From Bolinopsis microptera (lineage: Eukaryota > Ctenophora > Tentaculata > Lobata > Bolinopsidae), in NCBI RefSeq assembly GCF_026151205.1, contig NC_087084.1, positions 6,689,538 to 6,753,537 of the forward strand: a DNA stretch of 64,000 nucleotides, read 5' to 3'. Position 1 is the first letter of the stretch; the number at the start of each line of letters is the position of its first letter. The translations under genes were made by a program, and so were the position numbers. Positions 1 through 11,797 of the stretch are shown piece by piece. The notes beneath the pieces were generated by a model that had not been told where the DNA came from, ran no database searches, and was given only the letters and a program-made list of their open reading frames with translations.

Positions 1-456
1 TCTCACAAATCTTCTAAAAGTTTGACTCAGTCAGGAGGGAACCGACAGATAACTCAACGCAATAGAAAAATGAACTTAAGAATCACCATCATCATCACTA
101 CAGATTTCCTTTGCTGGGTGCCCTTCATAGTGATCTGTGTCCTACATTCCCTTGATGTCCTAGATGCAACACCCTGGTATGGCCTGTTTTCCATGATTAT
201 TCTACCCATCAACTCAGTCATAAACCCACTAATCTATGATGACACTGTAACAAACCTTATTAGTGTACCTATCCAAAGACTCGGAACCCTAATCACTGGT
301 TCAAGAATTTACCGAGAGTTAAGTCTAAGATTTCAACGATTATCAACAGCTAACACTATTGAGCTGGATTGTGTAGCAGTGCAAGACGGAGAACTTCCAG
401 GCACAGCAGAGATGACTGGAGTACAAGACAACAAAGAAATGATTACCCAACTCTGA
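1..456 (+). CDS. Leucine-rich-repeat GPCR (LGR/relaxin-receptor type), last exon, partial
   Basis: The frame is open from base 1, so this is the 3' exon of a gene that begins upstream. It reads the end of intracellular loop 3, then TM6 (TDFLCWVPFIVICVLHS), a short extracellular loop, and TM7 (MIILPINSVINPLIYD) with the rhodopsin-class NPxxY motif as NPLIY. A cytoplasmic tail of about 70 residues follows to the TGA at 454-456. The combination TDFLCW in TM6 and ILPINSxxNPLIY in TM7 is characteristic of LGR/glycoprotein-hormone/relaxin receptors (established family knowledge). The ligand-binding leucine-rich ectodomain would lie outside the window, so the subfamily is inferred. A plasma-membrane receptor is expected. 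AATAAA at 606-611 could serve as its poly(A) signal. Confidence 0.75.
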   Translation, partial: SHKSSKSLTQSGGNRQITQRNRKMNLRITIIITTDFLCWVPFIVICVLHSLDVLDATPWYGLFSMIILPINSVINPLIYDDTVTNLISVPIQRLGTLITGSRIYRELSLRFQRLSTANTIELDCVAVQDGELPGTAEMTGVQDNKEMITQL

Positions 457-2109
457 GACGAACAAGGGAGCTATGACGAGAGAGACAAAGCTGCATAACA
501 ATGACTAAGTTAGATGATTTATCTCGTAAAAAAGATAATCTAATATATGCTGGATAAGCAGATGGGAGTTGAAAGAAGAAGCAGACAGAATTATTTAGGA
601 GAGTCAATAAAACAGGACTACGTTTTCAAAGTGATGATTATCATATGTAAATTTAATGGAAGAGTGGATTGCTTTTAAGGCCCATCCAAACTTTTAATTC
701 GGTTTGGGCGTGCTTATACCGTAAAAAATTAAGACCAGCACTGTAAAATATAGAAAATAGAGTATTTAGAAAGGTATTTTATTTTTATGATCAATTCATG
801 ATAATATAGACAAAAGGTTGAATGAATTAGGATTATTTTCATGGCTATAAAGTATATTTGACGCTGATATTATATTATTATGATCTCGATTCGATTACTT
901 ATCTTTACAAACATTTACTTATAATGAGTGATTATTATTTATTATCCCATTTTAAATTATAAGTGGTTAAGGTAATAACTTATTCAAATTATCACAAAAA
1001 TTCCCACAATTTCTTTTATAACTTTTTGGAAAACCATTGATCGAAATGCTGATTTTGAATAAGGTATTACTAGACACTAGTATCGTTATTATTTTTGCTG
1101 ATTATTGCGTACACTATTTATGTTTTAAAGATACAAACTTTTAAAAGAGGCATTTAACAATTATAAAACCAAATTTAAAAGAAGAAAAAAAGGGAAAACA
1201 ACAAAGGAGAAAAAAAACTCATCGGATGATGAGGTTTTTTTTTCAGACGTCTGAAATAACGGACAATTTATGAATCTAAATTAAAGTGTTGATCATTATA
1301 ATGCTATCTTATTTTAAAATAATGAGAACATTTATTGAATTATTGAATTATGCTGATATCTTAGTATTTAGAACATTAATCAAAGATACGACTTTTAAGT
1401 GTTTTTATAATAATACTAGAATGGCCGTGGTCAAAAGGAGAAAACTAATAGTATTCTTTGATAGTCACTCTTTATCTCATTAAAAAAAAACTCACACAAA
1501 TATCGCATCATTTCATCAATGATGAGATTACAACGAATATAAACAGTTGAGATGATTTATCTTGTAAAATCAGAAATATTGACTTGAAGAATATGCTGCA
1601 CAAGAAAATGAAATATGAAAGGAGGATTTTACTGTAAATTGTACTGTAATCTCTCAATATTATATTGACAATGAGTTCAATTTTTTAAATACATTCAATT
1701 TAAGGAATCTCTATCATAAACAGGATTAAACAGGATTAAACAGGATTAAACATAGATTTGTCAATGAGAGCCCTAACACTCAAGTCTTTACTATAATACA
1801 TCAATAGAGAAATAAATAAATAGTGCACTGCAAGAATGTTTTTAAATTAAAATTTAAAAATCATTGAAATTTAACTTCGTCACATCTTTATCGAAAGAGA
1901 AACAGGTGCGAAAATAATAATTTAACTGCCAATCATCCAAATTCCCATTCGAACATGTTCCATAAAGATATTATATGATGATATGAATTAGTAACCGAAT
2001 TTCAACAGTTCGTTGTCATAATAAAATGAAGCTCAACTTGGCCGTCACGTATCCTCGGGGGAGTTCTGTTGAGGTGTAGCGGGGAAGTTCCACTTACAGC
2101 TGCTGGCCT

Positions 2110-2328
2110 TCAGCGGATCCTTCTAGTGACTTCCTTCTTCGGGAAACGCCTGTTATTTGCTCTCACCAGGAACCTCGCTGTCTCTGTGAATAGCCCCTCT
2201 AAGTTAGCGAAAAGACAGGTTTTGGCTCTCTGACTAAAGCGATGTCGGTCACGATCTTCATACAGATAGCAGGTCCGGAGGACGTGTACCTCATCTTCGA
2301 TGATGGGGTCCGGGTCGGAGAATGGCAA
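2110..2328 (-). pseudogene. LINE reverse-transcriptase C-terminal remnant
   Basis: A 72-codon open frame contains DEVHVLRTCYLYEDRDRHRF, followed by LVRANNRRFPKK and a stop. The pattern (E)DExHxLxxCxLYxDxR is the Cys/His tail seen at the C-terminus of many non-LTR retrotransposon polyproteins. There is no reverse-transcriptase core next to it, so it is a 5'-truncated or decayed fragment. Family assignment is by pattern only. Confidence 0.4.
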
Positions 2329-2784
2329 ATGAAATTTTGATCACGTCCACGTCCCTGTCCTCTGTTGAGCAAGCTTTTTGTATCCGAGGTACGTTCTGAT
2401 TTCTTTTGTGGGTTCCATGACGTCCAGTCTCAATATTGAAATTGTGTGAGCATGATCTGAATTGTGCCAGCTTTTTGGATTCAACGTATGATTTCCAACC
2501 AAATTATTGAGATTCATGTGATTAATAAGTCCTTACCAGATTCGGAAGCCATAGGTTTGTGCAAATAAACATTAAAATTCGAACCAATTATCAACGCTGG
2601 AAACCTTTTACTCCTTCTATCCTTTCTTTCCATAATATGCTAATAGTTTAGAATAATGAATATGTCGTATATCCGAAATATTTCGTTTAATTAAAGAGGT
2701 CGTTTCAATCGTCAAGATCACAACTACAGAGGAGAAGTAAAACGTACACCTTGTTAGTTATAGACTATGTGACTCCTAAACAGC

Positions 2785-2785
<1 letters not shown>

Positions 2786-2814
<29 letters not shown>
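2786..2814 (+). repeat. Homopolymer C tract (29 C)
   Basis: An uninterrupted run of 29 C. Similar long C/G runs recur at 6798-6815, 11547-11566, 12720-12735 (G), 17308-17323, 31571-31593 and 45940-45954 (G), several of them at transposon ends. Confidence 0.95.
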
Positions 2815-2816
<2 letters not shown>

Positions 2817-3562
2817 CTACTTAACTACCTTTTCATAGCATAATATGTGCACTTAAATTATATTATCTTAATACGATCAAGAAAGGAATTGTATTTAATT
2901 ATGTTGAGTCTTAAGGTTGAACTTGGCAAGAAGTTTGATGTATTAATTGCAAGAATACGTCATGTTCAGCAAAGATAATTATTTCTTTTAAAGCTACAAT
3001 CTGATGCATGTCAACTTGTGGTAACGTTATGCACATCGCTCATTATTATTGTCTCTGTCTCTGATAACACTTTTCTAGAATAACAGTCACATACTAACAC
3101 ACACATTACTACTAAATAATACGTAAAATAATAAAAATAATTGACTTTAACTTTAACCTCATTTAGCCTGATTAAGATATAAAAGGGTTCTGTAAAATTA
3201 AATATTATGGATACGTTTACTTTTTTATATATATTCAATATTTAAAGGTCTATTGGCGTATTAAGATTGAACAACTTAAAGCAGTGTGCCAGATTGATCT
3301 AAACTGCCTATCTATATTGTAGATGTATCAGTATGGCAGGAATACAGTGTTTTCTAAATTGATTGTTAGAATTATAATTATAATTACATAATTATAATTA
3401 AATTTTGTAATCAAATTTAAACATTTTAAGGTGTTAGTGGCGAGTACTGCTTCCGGGTAGAGCTTCTCAATCGAATTGTGATGATAAAACAGTCAAAACA
3501 TTTCAGCACTAGAAGATAAACTCCTTTTTAATCCCAAGAAACTAAATTTAGTGCTGTCACGT

Positions 3563-5872
3563 TCAATGTATATATATAAAAATAATATGTAACAAACCAT
3601 TGAGTGTTGATTTAACGTAAGAGACAGCCACAGCGTGACCAGCCAGAGCAGGTAACTCAGTCGACACCATCTGGGTCCATACTTCTGTTTCTGGGGGGAT
3701 TTGTATTAGCTTCTATATTCAAGATGTACAAGCTTTCTTTTTAGTTTTTAGCATTGTACTGTACTGGCAACAATCTGGGGAAAATGTATTGTAAGTTCAA
3801 TAGATAACGGAGGAGAGCACGTACCGAAGTTAAATCGCCACATGCCCGTGTAAGCTTTTACTCCTTCATCAAAACCACCGTATATTAGCATCACATCACC
3901 AGTCTGAAAGTGAATTCACATTAAATAAGTACTATTAACTATATCAGGCACATCAATGATCATAATTTTATAATAGCTATATTCAAATACTGCCTCACTT
4001 AAAAAACCACAGTTAAAGTTAGAGATAATCCAGCTAGATCACAATATTTTCCATGATACTGTAAGTGGTAAGAATCAATCTCCCATAAAAAATTTCACTC
4101 ACGACAATTGCAATATGATAGTAAAGAGGAGGTGGAGAAAACACTTTGACATGAGGAGTCCACTGCCGTGTCTCTAAATAAAGTAATAAGTTAGATTTAC
4201 AACACCCCAGTCCACTGCCGTGTCTCTAAATAAAGTAATAAGTTAGATTTACAACACCCCAGTCCACTGTTGTGTCTCTAAATAAAGTAATAAGTTAGAT
4301 TTACAACACCCCAGTCCACTGTTGTGTCTCTAAATAAAGTAATAAGTTAGATTTACAACACCCCAGTCCACTGTTGTGTCTCTAAATAAAGTAATAAGTT
4401 AGATTTACAACACCCCAGTCCACTGTTGTGTCTCTAAATAAAGTAATAAGTTAGATTTACAACACCCCAGTCCACTGTTGTGTCTCTAAATAAAGTAATA
4501 AGTTAGATTTACAACACCCCAGTCCACTGTTGTGTCTCTAAATAAAGTTTACAACACCATATTTAATTAAGATCCTTGACATAATTATTATATCGATTTG
4601 TATCTTACAAAACATTGCCAATTTGCCAAAACGTAAGCTTAACAAATCCACTTCCAGGCATACATATTATGATAATAATGATAACATTGAATTCTACTGG
4701 AAATTTCATCATTGTCATAATAACATATTAGATATAATTGGAAACATCATTTGAGGTGGCCAAATTTACACAAATTTATGCATTATTTTAGAGCACCATG
4801 ACATAACAAATCTAATTTCAAACTGAAAATTAGTTGTAACTTAGTAACTTAATAACTTAGTTACCTAGTAACTTAGTAACTTAGTAACTTAGTAACCTAG
4901 TAACTTGGTAATTTATTAACCTAGTAACTTAGTAACTTAGTAACTTGGTAACTTATTAACCTAGTTACTTAGTAACTTAGTAACTTAGTAACCTACTAAC
5001 TTGGTAACTTAATCTCTGACCCGACACCTCATAATAAACTGACCAGTATCATAAGACCAGAGAGAGTTGATAATTTCCCTTTGAGCACTACCTCCAAATA
5101 GCCACATCACAGGTCCACTGAACACGGCAGTGTGACCGAACATTGCTGGTGGAGTGTTGGTTTCAGCGGTCTCCACTTTACACCATTCGTTATCATCTGG
5201 GGTAAGGAGAATTCTTTTAAACACCAAACAACCCTTCCAAACAATTGTGAAGCATATTATACACAGATTGCTGATATGATTGTGAATTCAAACATCTACA
5301 TGTATAATATACATGTAGATTGAAGATGTTACTACTATATAGAGTTCATGTATACCAGTTAACAATATGTATTGTATTCTGCAACATTACCTACCCAGAT
5401 CATACGTCCACAGCTCGTTACTTTCACAACCAAGGTAAGTGTAACCTCCGTACATGTACACAGTGTTATTGAGAATAGACACTGACTGGGAGTGACGGTT
5501 GAGAGGCCAGTTTTCTCCAGTCTGATATTTTTCCCATTCGTACACCGAAAAGTCAAAAACCCACAATGAAAAACTGGACCCTAATGACCCACCAAATATG
5601 AAAACTTTTTTATCGTATAGTATAGCACTATGATTGAATAGTCTAGGGGGAGCTTTTCCAGAATATGAGAGTTTAGTCCAGACGGCTGCTTCAGTGTGGT
5701 ACTGCCAAAGTTCATTACTTGCTGAATATTCATCTTTTCCTCCAAAAAGGTATAGAGATCCTTCAAAGAATATAAGAGAATGCCCAGAGCGAGAGGAAGG
5801 GCTATCTTCAGAGTCAGGAACTAATTCAACCCATGATAGAGATCCGAACTTTGTGTCTGCATTTTTTGTCAT
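3563..5872 (-). CDS. Kelch-repeat beta-propeller protein (3' end uncertain)
   Basis: Five minus-strand exons join in phase: 5872-5395, 5196-5044, 4173-4103, 3903-3825 and from 3684 onward, each with AG/GT borders. The product shows about six kelch blades with the GG doublet and spaced Tyr/Trp: LYLFGGKDEY..NELWQY, VFIFGGS..LWVF, VYMYGGYTY..NELWTY, MWLFGGS..SLWSY, VMLIYGGFDEG..MWRF, then a sixth beginning VWTQMVSTELPALAGHAVAV. Kelch propellers are protein-interaction platforms, often in the cytosol. ATG at 5872 is preceded directly by an in-frame TAG, so it is either the start or sits after a splice acceptor. The last exon reads to a stop at 3563-3565 before the sixth GG, so the true C-terminus is probably in an unseen exon or the gene is truncated. 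No BTB domain is visible. The partner and pathway are unknown. Confidence 0.75.
4158..4556. repeat. 52-bp minisatellite containing a splice acceptor
   Basis: About 7.5 head-to-tail copies of a 52-bp unit with starts at 4158, 4210, 4262, 4314, 4366, 4418, 4470 and 4522; the last copy is shortened. The first copy overlaps the 5' end of the kelch exon (4173-4103 on the minus strand). Every unit therefore carries the same TTTATTTAG acceptor and the first 16 exon bases. The first two units differ from the rest at two positions (GCCGTG versus GTTGTG). Confidence 0.95.
4834..5011. repeat. Octamer repeat in kelch intron
   Basis: A degenerate 8-bp tandem repeat (TAACTTAG/TAACCTAG/TAACTTGG). It lies in the kelch intron between exons 2 and 3, ending about 30 bp from the exon 2 donor on the minus strand. 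Confidence 0.9.
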
Positions 5873-6338
5873 CTATTTGTGAAGGTCCAAAGTGTGAAGC
5901 TAAATCCAGTAGCCATTAATCATGCCTGCAATGATACTGATAATTGATTTATTGATATTTGTATAATATTATATACACTATACATAATATACAGGGTGTT
6001 CACAATACATTAGTACATTCTCAAACATCTGTAGATGAGTTAATGAAGGAGTAATCAGCTATATTTTATGTTCGTTTTCTTTGTAAAACGTTTACAATTT
6101 TTTACAACCAGTCCAGATGTCAAACATTTGACACAGCTCTGTAAATTTAGAATACTTTGCTGCAACATCCTGAACAACATTTGTTGTGGATTTTTTTGGC
6201 TAGAACTAGTTTGTAAATTTGGGCATCAATCTAAAATGTAATCATTAGTTTATATAGTCAACATACGATTTTATATTGATTCTGAAAATAAATATCAAAT
6301 CAAGTAAATTCACCCTTGCAAAAGACAACAACTGCAAC

Positions 6339-6425
6339 CAGTGGTGTAGTGAAGGGCCCCACTGACCCCACTGTGCGGGGGGCCCCACTGTGCGGGGGGC
6401 GCCAACAGGTAACGTTATGCCACTG
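6339..6425. mobile_element. 87-bp hAT-like MITE with 8-bp target duplication
   Basis: The ends are CAGTGGTGTAGTG (left) and the inverse of CAGTGGCATAACG (right), so the inverted repeats agree except at transitions. The element is flanked on both sides by ACTGCAAC (6331-6338 and 6426-6433), a perfect 8-bp target-site duplication. CAGTG-type ends with 8-bp duplications are typical of hAT elements. It has no coding capacity; the interior is GC-rich with two copies of CCCCACTGTGCGGGGGGC. Confidence 0.8.
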
Positions 6426-8946
6426 ACTGCAACTGTAATATAATTAGTGATTTTTAACATTTCTGGTGGTTTTTAGGCTTTAGTATCCACATTTTATCAA
6501 ACATTTGTACTAAAAGTCACAGAGAATATGTAGCTTAGGCTTCCTTTTCATTATCTAAATTAGATTCATTCTATAAATATTTTCCTTCGAAAATATTATG
6601 AGCATAATGGGCATATAATTTCGGGTCATAAGTTTTGGGTCTCAGCCATGAACTCAAGAGACATGCAGCTACAATTAAAAAGGAACGCCAACAAACTATG
6701 TTTTGGATAAGTATAAGATAACTTTAGGTGAGAAATGGGATTGGATCATTCTAAAAGTAGGGGGCGGCGTGAGTATAGGGGCATCAGAGGGGGCGCTCCC
6801 CCCCCCCCCCCCCCCAAAAAGACCTGACCTTTCTTCTAAAGGATTTAAGCTTAAGAAAGGTCCCAAATCAAAATCAGGTGTAAGTGATAAAATCATGTGT
6901 TTATCAATGATATTCATAAATAAATCCAACTATAGTTATTGTCTGAATATAAGGTTAGACACACTCAAAAAGTTTAAATTACATACACTAAATTATATGA
7001 CAAACGACGTGATTTCAGTTTTAAAGTCGTCACTTTTCCTAACCTTAGCTCCAACGTACCTGTGAAACCTTCACATGGAATATTTGTAGGCGAACTATAT
7101 AGGATATGCAAATCCTCCTCAGTAGTTAATGAATTTATTCATGATGTTAAATTATTAATTGATAAACTGATCACCCAGAATTATGAACGAAAAATCTTAC
7201 ACAGATATCTTAAATTATATATTAATAGTCAGCCAGCGTGTATCCTCAAACACTGGCACAATTTCACAGTTAATGACTTCATTATATAATTATATTGTGT
7301 GTAAGGTCAATCCCTGTAATTCCTTGTAATTCCTTATGGCTATGCATGTTACCTCTTCCGCACGATCTATTTCTTTCTCTCTTTGGTCGTATCGAACAGT
7401 TTTATATCACGTTGACTACTCTTTCGCAGTTTATTATTTAGCTTTCAAGCAGTATATAGGTTTGTTTTCTATATTCATTCAGACTTTTACTTAAGTCTAG
7501 TTGTACATTACTTTGTCATATTTTATCAACTAAGGTGTAGTATTGCCAGATCCCAGTTCATTTTGTAACAGAGTTTTATATTAACAGGAAACGATGTAAC
7601 AGAGTCGATATATTTTAATGTTGCCATGGGGTGGCAAGTCCCCATACATCGTGGTCTGGTAGTTTCATTGCGTCCTAATATATGAATTGACATGGTTACT
7701 AACAGAAGGACAGAACACGACATATTCAGACCCGCCTACCCTCCTACCGCTCTCCAAAATCCACGTTTTTCTGCAAAAACGTCCATTCGTAACCTTTCAC
7801 TATTGCCCTTTTACAAAAGGGTGAAATGGAACAAATCTGAGTAAAACCATTGAGAGTAAAAAATTATAGTTTGTGGCTAAGTCTGCTGTTTTAATATTGA
7901 ATACTGCACACTATTGCTTTATAATTCTGTTGATGACCGTGGAGCTGGATAAAATCTTGTTCACTTTCTTTCTTTACTTTTTTATGCACTGTATGATTGA
8001 CATGACATGAGTTCTTAACTTAGACAGCTCATCAGCTAGCTTTTCAAAAAAAATATTTTTGCATTTTACATAATATACAGGAAGGCCAGGATACATAAAT
8101 ACAAAAAGGTATTTTTTGCATTTTACATGGTACATACTGTTGATGAAATAATTAGTTGCTCTTTAATAATAATAATAATATAATAACAAAGTATTTATAT
8201 CCTGCTCATATTAGCAACTAGTAACCAAGAATGTTACAAGCTACTAATGTCAGAGCGGCTCTCCTAACAAAGAGAAAACTATAATAATTTATAATTCTCC
8301 AACAAAAAATTCTCATTTTCCTTTAAACTGCTTATTGGTAACACTAACGTCTAAAAACAATATACGACAGACATGTTGGTACAATCAGACATCAGATGGA
8401 ATAAACTATAAGAAAAAATAATAATCTCGACAGATATTGGTTACCTTTATTTATCCAAAAGAATTTAATTAATTAAACTTCATTATACACTCTTCTTTAT
8501 TTGTAGACCAAAACAACAAACACAAACTGTGGCCTGCATCCCCGTCAATACCACTCACTCATTTAATGAGTTGCTCAAAGGTGGTAGACCAGGCCGACGG
8601 ATCCCCAGTCCGATTTCCCTAAGTATTGTGCCGCAAGCTGCCGTTCACCCACCAGTTCACTGAGGTATAGGTAGATTGCCGAAGCATGTGCTACCAACTC
8701 TGCAATCATGTGGTACCGGCCGAGGATACAGGTTTTTTTTTTAAATAAAAACCAGCCAGGGCATGGCAAATGGCAGTCTAGTCTTTCCGTGTAAGTGTAA
8801 CTATACACACAACTCATGGCAGTTAAAAAATCTCTATAAAACACTATTATAATTATTGTTGATGATTAAATAATTGTCTCACGTTGCAACTCAAATTTAT
8901 GTTAAATCAATTTCGTAAACAATTTCGTAAATAAGAAATGCAATTT

Positions 8947-8948
<2 letters not shown>

Positions 8949-8985
<37 letters not shown>
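8949..8985. repeat. (TA)n microsatellite
   Basis: About 18 uninterrupted TA dinucleotides. Confidence 0.95.
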
Positions 8986-8988
<3 letters not shown>

Positions 8989-9000
8989 ATCCCGTGGCTT

Positions 9001-9811
9001 TTTGTCGCGCGCAGCGCTTAATTGTGCACATCAGAATCGAGCCACTAATGCAGTGTATAGTAGAGCAACATTAAATTTAACACCAGACCAGTAAGATATT
9101 ACCAGGCTATCGACATTGCATATTAAAGTGTCTCACTGCTAAAATCATAAAATAATTCAAACTCAACAAGAATTGCGCTGGTTAGCGAACGCTAGATTTC
9201 CATCGACCGTAATTAATTACAATTAACGATCGTTTCATATTGGTCAAGTTACCAAATTTCTTTGGGGTGTATTACAATTTCTTTTTAATCGATTCTACGG
9301 TCAAAAATACGTTTATTAAGGTACGTATCTGGGGTCCCTAGCGTATCGAGCAGACAATGCCCGTAAGAGCCTCTACTGCAAAGCACAAAATGGAGGGATT
9401 TCCATTGTCAATAATTTAAATCGATAGTAATTTAACGACCGAACATCGTAGCCTGTACTGTGATATGCAGTTAAAAAGACATTTGTCCGACAGCAGCTTT
9501 TATCCTCTGGATAGAGCAGTGCGTGACGCGCTTGTTTCAAAATTAGAATGAAGTGCCTTCGGCGGTCGAGCGCTACTGCAAGCGAAAGGGTTCACTTGTG
9601 CTTTCGCGTCACTGCGGGCGCGCTTGTTTCACAAGTAAAAAAAGGTTAAAGCGACCCATAATACTCGTAAAATATTTGTTGCGAGTTACCGTCGACGGGT
9701 CTAACTCGGCGCGCGTCCTGGTAGGTTATAAACCTACAATTTGTGCAGCGCGTTAAAGCGGCGAGAAGTCCTCAAAAACTAATTATATTATCCGTAAATT
9801 CAATGGTCAAT
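9001..9811. repeat. GC-rich dispersed repeat family (copy near 9.3-9.8 kb)
   Basis: Rich in GCGCGC motifs in an AT-rich background. It includes a GTAGGTTATAAACCTAC palindrome next to CGCGCGTCCTG (about 9710-9735), and a block at 9510-9600 that reappears in inverted orientation at about 37460-37540. The same CCAGGACGCGCGCCGAGTT motif recurs around 35.3, 35.9 and 36.4 kb. No gene is supported; the 67-codon frame at 9553-9756 is just this repeat. Confidence 0.65.
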
Positions 9812-10062
9812 ACAGGAGGACTATAGTGCAAAGAAGCTGCTGATAACTGCTGCTCACTGCTGCTCACTGCTGCTTACTGCTGCTCACTGCTGCTCACTGC
9901 TGCTCACTGCTACTAACTGCTGCTATGGACGCGCGCGAAAGCAGCAGTTAGCAGCAGTGAGCAGCAGTGAGCAGCAGTGAGCAGCAGTGAGCAGCAGTGA
10001 GCAGCAGTGAGCAGCAGTTAGCAGCAGTTAGCAGCAGTTTCTTTGCACTATAGTCCTCCTGT
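9812..10062. mobile_element. Foldback element made of inverted CTG/CAG decamer arrays
   Basis: The ends are inverted copies of ACAGGAGGACTATAGTGCAA. Between them, a left array of decamers (ACTGCTGCTC) faces a right array of its complement (AGCAGCAGTG), separated by a short loop around TATGGACGCGCGCGAAAG. The whole 251 bp could fold into one long hairpin. The flanks share GTCAA, but a clean target duplication is not visible. No coding capacity. Confidence 0.8.
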
Positions 10063-11754
10063 GTCAAGTGATTCGATACTCAAGTTAAGTGTAAATAGTA
10101 AAGTATAACGTAATTACTTATTATATTAGCCTTGATATGAGTAACAACTGTTTAAATATATTTAACATAGACGGACATTTTTTGTTATACAATAATCAAC
10201 CTAATGAAACCAAAAATTTTAGGCGTGCCGCGTATATTTCACCAATTTACACCCTAGTATGAAAATCGAGCGTTGAAGCAAATTAAATAAAATATGGTTA
10301 TATTTAAACCAAAATGCATTAGAAGTCATTTAGTGATTTTATTGCTTTTCAGAGTTCTTTTTGCTTCTATCATGTATAATTTACGTTTTCATCTATCCAC
10401 ATTAATTCTTATCCATACTAATTTCAATTCCCGTATTTTTAATAAAAAGTCGACTCTATAGTCATTCGATGTTATCGTTCAGCTTTTCTTCAAATCCTAA
10501 AAGTTGATAAACGGGGCTTTTTGGCACCTGGTTCAAATAAAGTTGTTTTGACGTTTAATCGTATGATTCGAGCACATTTTTCGACTGTTATACTAATATG
10601 TAAAAATTGTTATTTCATAAAATTTTCGTAAAACACCCTGCAATCTCTGCAATACATCAAAAGCATAATTATGTATGTACATGGTGGCCCAGAAGTAACT
10701 GCCCACACGCAACCCTTTCATAACTCACGTAATTCTTCTTAGAATTGCACAGAAATTTCAGAGATTATAGATATGGGTCAATCTTAGATTCCATGAAAGC
10801 TTTGTCAAATTTATTTAATTACAGTGGGTGTGGCACGCCAATCCCTCTTTTCCGCTATTGTCACCATTAAGTTAGAATGCTTTCAGTTGGGAACTTCAAA
10901 ATTCCTAGACATATTTGGTTTGATAATAGAAGTGCTTTTTCCCAAATTTCAAGTTGTTTGTTCAGAATTTACCCGAGTTATGACCTTTTTAAGATATTGC
11001 AGATAAGTGATCTCGGCACTTAATCAGTGATTTCGTCACCCAATTGGGGAAAGTTGTAACGATTAAGTTGTAATGATTTATTAATATCTACAACCTTAAG
11101 TAGATGGTTGTTGTAAGTCTGGCTTTGTAACACACTGCAGTGTTAAAAGTAAAAAATTGCCATAAACGATTCTGAAAATGCTCAAATGAATATGATATTT
11201 AAATAATGGGGCTGCAATCCCATCCCCCTCATACCAAAATCCTTAACTTGAAAAGACTGGCCACATCCAGAAGCTGAAACTTGGCACAGGTGTTCTTTGG
11301 GGTGTTACGCAAAAACGTTATTTTTAGAATTTTGATTTTTGCCTTTGTTCTTGAAATATGAGGTTAACTTTAGCCCAAATTCGATTTTTTTTACATGTAA
11401 TTTTTACATGTAATTACAGGTAAACCTCAATATTTGGCGCGCGATATCTCAAAAATGCTAGGTCAGATTTTGGTCGGGTTTTTTCTTCTTGTTCGTCTCC
11501 AGCAGCTCTTATCAAATATATGTGAAAACTGGAAAAACGAATTTTACCCCCCCCCCCCCCCCCCCCTCTGGCCGTAAGTAATCTACATAATATATTAAAT
11601 TATTAACCATTCATTCTGTATGTGCACGAAAATTTATTTCAAAAAAAAAAAAAAAATCATAAGTTTAGCTAATTTACGATATAATTTATGATATTCAGTA
11701 TATAATTTTTTCATCATTTGTGGTCAGACCAACTTTAACAGTGTGTATTATTGA
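10063..11754. other. Intergenic stretch with a transposon fragment
   Basis: No gene seen. The part at about 11400-11575 (ACAGGTAAACCTCAAtattt, a GATATCTCAAA motif, then a 20-C run at 11547-11566 and CTCTGGCCGTAA) matches the right part of the TTAA element at 45933-46778 in order of motifs, so it is probably a decayed relative. Confidence 0.5.
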
Positions 11755-11797
11755 TTAAATACGTTCTAACACCACCAAAAAAGCCACGGCATCCCTC

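Larger units (their letters stand above)
457..3562. other. Intergenic stretch, mostly AT-rich
   Basis: No gene could be supported here apart from the LINE remnant listed separately. It holds the presumed 3' UTR of the receptor, three tandem copies of a decamer (AAACAGGATT, about 1718-1750), a run of 29 C (2786-2814) and otherwise AT-rich sequence. Downstream exons of the minus-strand kelch gene may lie here, but I could not identify any. Confidence 0.6.
5873..9000. other. Intergenic stretch
   Basis: No credible gene. It contains the small hAT-like MITE at 6339-6425, an 18-C run (6798-6815) next to a G-rich stretch, an AT dinucleotide run at 8949-8985, and a moderately GC-rich block at about 8530-8790 that ends in a T-run and could be an old retroposon on the minus strand. 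The short open frames here show no recognisable domain. Confidence 0.6.

Noticed and set aside
6696-7065. Open frames across the C-run at 6.8 kb
   Set aside because: Low-complexity GGGG/PPPP translation of a homopolymer; no domain on either side.
8575-8844. 89-codon minus-strand frame in a GC-richer block
   Set aside because: No recognisable domain; the block ends in a T-run on the plus strand and is more likely an old retroposon than a gene.
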